From positions 477,060 to 541,059 of the forward strand of contig NW_003546258.1 in NCBI RefSeq assembly GCF_000090795.2: DNA of 64,000 nucleotides, given 5' to 3'. The stretch comes from Amphimedon queenslandica (Eukaryota > Porifera > Demospongiae > Haplosclerida > Niphatidae). Position 1 is the first letter of the stretch. Each line of letters starts with the position of its first letter. The position numbers and the translations under genes are program-made. This document shows positions 61,061-64,000 of this stretch, piece by piece. The notes under the pieces are model-generated. The model was not told where the DNA came from. It made no database searches and was given only the letters and a program-made list of their open reading frames with translations.

Positions 61061-62207
61061 ATGGATGATACATCAATAGAAGAGATTGACTGGTTTCCTT
61101 TGCCTGAAGTGGAATCAAGAGATCACGTGATCCCAGAAAGAGCCCCAGGCCCAACATGCTCATACAATGTGAATCCTAATCTTACTACTCCAATTAAAGC
61201 CCACCCACAGTTACCCAACCTCAGTGTACTATCCATCAATAGTTCTGCTCCTTCGAATATCAACGATCGCTCATCAGTTTCAACCACACCCACACAATTA
61301 GATCAACTTTGGACTAAATTTTTAGACCTATACGTTACAAAGCCACACCCTCTAATAACATGTAATAAAGACGAATGTACATGTACATGTCATCATGAAA
61401 ATGAGGTCAGCAAACACCAAGAGAGACAGACAGAAACTATTTTTACAACACCTTCAAAACTCGAGCCATACCCATTACCAACTAGTCCTTCAACAACTGA
61501 AGCCACACCCCCAACAACACCACAGGCCAAACCAACTAAAGCCATGGAAAGGCTGACATTACAAGATGCTTGTCGTCACTTTAAAACCTCCTTTATCAAG
61601 AACTCACTCGCCAGACAAGAGGAGATAAAGAGAAAACCAAGAAATAAAATGTTAACGAGCACTTACCATACCCCTTCATTCATTCAAAGATTAAATAAAA
61701 GTAATTCTAAATAAACATGGTTTAACAATTTTCCCATTCTTTCGTCCTCTCTCTCTCTCTGAAGCCTCTGAAGTTACTGTTCCTAGACAGAAGATGACAT
61801 ACAAAGAGATGTACATGCACACTAAAAAGTAATAAACCCAAATTATCATTTGATATGTGATCAACTCAGTTTATGCATGAAATAAAACTGTGATAGAATA
61901 GAGAGAGGAGGAGAGAGAGGGATAGAATAGATGTAGAGAGAGAGGGAGGGCATATTGTATGATGTATGTGTTATCACACTAATAGTAAGTGGGACGTACT
62001 ACCGGAAGTGATAGCTAAAAATAAAAAATCAGTAAAAGAGAAAGAAGCAGAAACTAACCGACTACGAGTTAAAATATACCAAAAAGTAACCAATAAATAG
62101 TCATTATTTATTAATTAATTTATTAAATTATTATTTCATTTTAGGAAGTGCTGGCAAGGATGAGAAGATTAAAAGAAAAATCCAAAAAAATGAAACAATA
62201 TCTATAA
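61061..62207 (+). CDS. ALMS-motif protein (centrosomal family)
   Basis: Exons 61061-61700, 61765-61828, 61986-62085 and 62145-62207 give 288 residues in phase. The N-terminus starts MDDTSIEEIDWFPLPEVESR and is Pro/Thr/Ser-rich, with short (ACATGT)n coding (ECTCTCHHE). The C-terminal third is the ALMS motif: LTLQDACRHFKTSFIKNSLA, RQEEIKRKPRNKM, VTVPRQKMTYKEMYM, DVLPEVIAKNKKSVKEKEAE and TNRLRVKIYQKEVLARMRRL. In human ALMS1, CEP295 and C10orf90 this motif sits at the C-terminus and targets centrosomes. This protein is far smaller than ALMS1 or CEP295, so the orthologue is open. Reading only the first exon would give a false stop at 61712. Confidence 0.8.
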
Positions 62208-62359
62208 TATAATTAACAATTACATCATTATTACCAAAAATAGACACAGTATAATTATGAATCTTTAAATCCCAACAAATACCTACAAACAGCAAATGAA
62301 TGACAATAATTTTTAATAATAAGACATGTATCTGATTGACTGCAATCAATTAATAATTA

Positions 62360-62545
62360 CCGTATAGCGCAAAATTTTCAAGGGCTGTAAATTTTGCAAA
62401 TTTGCCTAGAAATTTGCAAATTTTGAGTTCTATGAATTTATGCCGTCTGCCATCATGTACCATACTTTTGCGAAAGTAATTTTCGTGGATCTTAAAAAAA
62501 ATCCCAAAATTCACAACCCTCCAAAATTTTGCCTATACAGTATTG
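62360..62545. mobile_element. Fold-back element, CCGTATAGC family, overlapping MMS19 end
   Basis: Left end ACCGTATAGCGCAAAATTTTC and right end CAAAATTTTGCCTATACAGTA are inverted. Central arms repeat 'aaattttgcaaatttgcc' and 'gcaaattttgagttc'. Its right arm is read through by the MMS19 terminal exon. Confidence 0.75.
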
Positions 62546-62994
62546 AAAACCTAACCATTCTGATCTACTGGAGACTGCTTCCTTGCGTACCAGTCTCTTC
62601 TTGTCGTCAAGACAAGATCCCAATCCATCAATTACTTTGTTTTGATGCGTATACAACAAATGGGTAGATATTGACGAAACTGGGAACAAGCCAAGACACT
62701 TTAGAGCAGTTATTCTAACCTTCTACAAATAAATAAAATTTAACATAAATAAATAAATAAACAATAATAAAGATAGTTTGTGCTCTTTACCATAAAAGGA
62801 GATGCTTGCCCCAGGTGTAATAAAAGAGATATTATTGATGAGAGATGCTGTCCAATGACTTCAGGGCTCTCTTGAATTAATGAATGGATCGACTCGAGAG
62901 ATGAGAGGAGGATATTAGTGACTGAGATATTGTCTTGCTCCTCTTGCTCCAGGTCCTGCCTCATTTGCAATGACTCCAAGAGAAGAGGAAGAAG
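62492..62994 (-). CDS. MMS19: MMS19, C-terminal exons (gene continues beyond the window)
   Basis: HEAT-repeat targeting subunit of the cytosolic iron-sulphur assembly complex. Two exons are visible. About 62994-62793: LLPLLLESLQMRQDLEQEEQ, NILLSSLESIHSLIQESPEV, IGQHLSSIISLLLHLGQASP. About 62722-62492: ALKCLGLFPVSSISTHLLYT, HQNKVIDGLGSCLDDKKRLV and RKEAVSSRSEW, which matches the human end LDDKKRLVRKEAVSARGEW. After EW the frame continues LGFQYCIGKILEGCEFWDFF before TAA; the part from YCIG on lies inside the fold-back element. Upstream exons must lie beyond 64000, because 63000-64000 is repeat-filled intron. Confidence 0.88.
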
Positions 62995-63029
62995 CTACCA
63001 GAATAAGTAATAACCATTAATAATTATTC

Positions 63030-64000
63030 TTAATTTAGTGAAACTTTAAAAATTTGTAAAAAATCTGGTTTTCATTGGAATCAACTCAAATTTTCTACAC
63101 AACATAAGGACCGTATAGCGGGAAATTTTGGAGGGAGTAAAATTTGGCGAATTGCTAAATTTTGGCTATTGGCAGATTTTAATTTGGCAAATTAGTGGCC
63201 ATGTGCCATTGAGCATGCATATAAAGGCTCAAAATGGCGGATTTTATTTTGGCGAATGGCTATCAAAACGCCAAATTCGCCAAATTTAATTCCCTCCAAA
63301 ATTTCCCGCTATACAATACATGTACATGTATATGCATCAGAAAATGTAATTAAAATAGAGAATTCTCTCCTAGTCATTTTTGGCAAAATTTGGCAAATGA
63401 CCCTGTACTATAGTACAGTGACTTTGGCCCGATTTCGGAGCAACTTTAAAAATTCGTAAAAAATCTAATTTTGATCGGAATCAACTCAAACTTTCTACAC
63501 AAAATAAGTACATGTATATGCATCAGAAAATAATAATAAAATTAAGAAATCTCTCCTTTTCATTTTTGGCAAAATTTGGCAAATGACCCTGTACTATAGT
63601 ACAGGGACTTTGGCCCGATTTTGGAGCAACTTTAAAAATTTGTAAAAAATCTAATTTTGATCAGAATCAACTCAAACTTTCTACACAACATAAGTACATG
63701 TATATGCATCAAAAAATGTAATAAAAATTTAAAATTCTCTCCTTTTCATTTTTGGTGAAACTTGGGCAAAGTCCCTGTAGTACAGAGACTTTGACACAAT
63801 TTTTGAACAACTTTAAAAATTCACAAAAAAATCCAATTTTAATCGGAATGAGCTCAAACTTAAAACACAACATAAGTACATGTATGTGTATCAGAAAAAA
63901 TTATAAAAATGAAGAATTCTCTCCTTTTCAATTTTGGCAAAATTTAGCTAATGACCCTGTACTAGAACATAAAAAATTTTAAAAAACAAGATTGAGTAGG
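63030..64000 (+). repeat. Subfamily B tandem repeat array, reaching the window edge
   Basis: Four to five units. Palindromes sit at about 63402 (CCCTGTACTATAGTACAGTG) and 63587-63606 (perfect); the next is reduced (GTCCCTGTAGTACAGAGACT at about 63770). The period is about 185 bp. The first unit is split by a fold-back element at 63111-63318. It lies in an MMS19 intron and continues past 64000. Confidence 0.9.
63111..63318. mobile_element. Fold-back element nested in a subfamily B unit
   Basis: CCGTATAGCGGGAAATTTTG to AAAATTTCCCGCTATAC, near-perfect inverted ends of about 40 bp. Left of it the unit reads 'tacacaacataagga' and right of it 'tacatgtatatgcatcagaa', which together make one normal subfamily B junction, so the element inserted there. 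The core has GCCATGTGCCATTGAGCATGC. Confidence 0.85.

Overview
The window looks like nuclear DNA of a gene-dense early-branching animal, most probably a demosponge close to Amphimedon queenslandica. The reasons are AT-rich sequence, GT-AG introns often only 40-60 bp long, about 27 animal-type genes in 64 kb, many small fold-back elements, (ACATGT)n and (AAT)n runs, and metazoan genes such as a receptor tyrosine kinase, iRhom, rhotekin, KCMF1 and MEPCE. The species is an inference from style and was not checked against a database.

Layout from left to right (strand in brackets): pantothenate kinase (-), succinyl-CoA ligase alpha (+), phosphoacetylglucosamine mutase PGM3 (-), HPD-like dioxygenase (+), VPS33-type SM protein (-), MEPCE 7SK capping enzyme (+), sideroflexin (-), FANK1-like (+), KCMF1 (-), RNF4-like SUMO-targeted ligase (-), iRhom (+), D-aspartate/D-amino-acid oxidase (+), myosin regulatory light chain (+), RPL26 (-), SLU7 (+), a small unknown gene (-), a long unrecognised coiled-coil gene (+), an ArfGAP-C2 protein (-), SEM1/DSS1 (+), FAM204A-like (-), a receptor tyrosine kinase (+), GOLGA7 (+), rhotekin-like (-), CCDC186 (+), SLBP (-), an ALMS-motif protein (+) and the 3' end of MMS19 (-). 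The genes do not form one pathway; they are mostly housekeeping. They alternate strands almost perfectly, so eleven pairs are head to head with start codons 67-308 bp apart, and the 3' ends are also closely packed.

Introns and gaps carry the repeats. The main one is a 177-186 bp tandem unit in two diverged subfamilies (called A and B here) that share their ends and a central CTATAG palindrome whose flanking arms differ but stay self-complementary. Several fold-back (MITE-like) families occur, some nested inside the tandem repeat, and one supplies the last codons and stop of MMS19.

Gene identities come from reading translated exons against remembered family sequences. Exon borders were placed by eye from GT-AG sites and phase. 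No alignment, HMM or RNA evidence was available.
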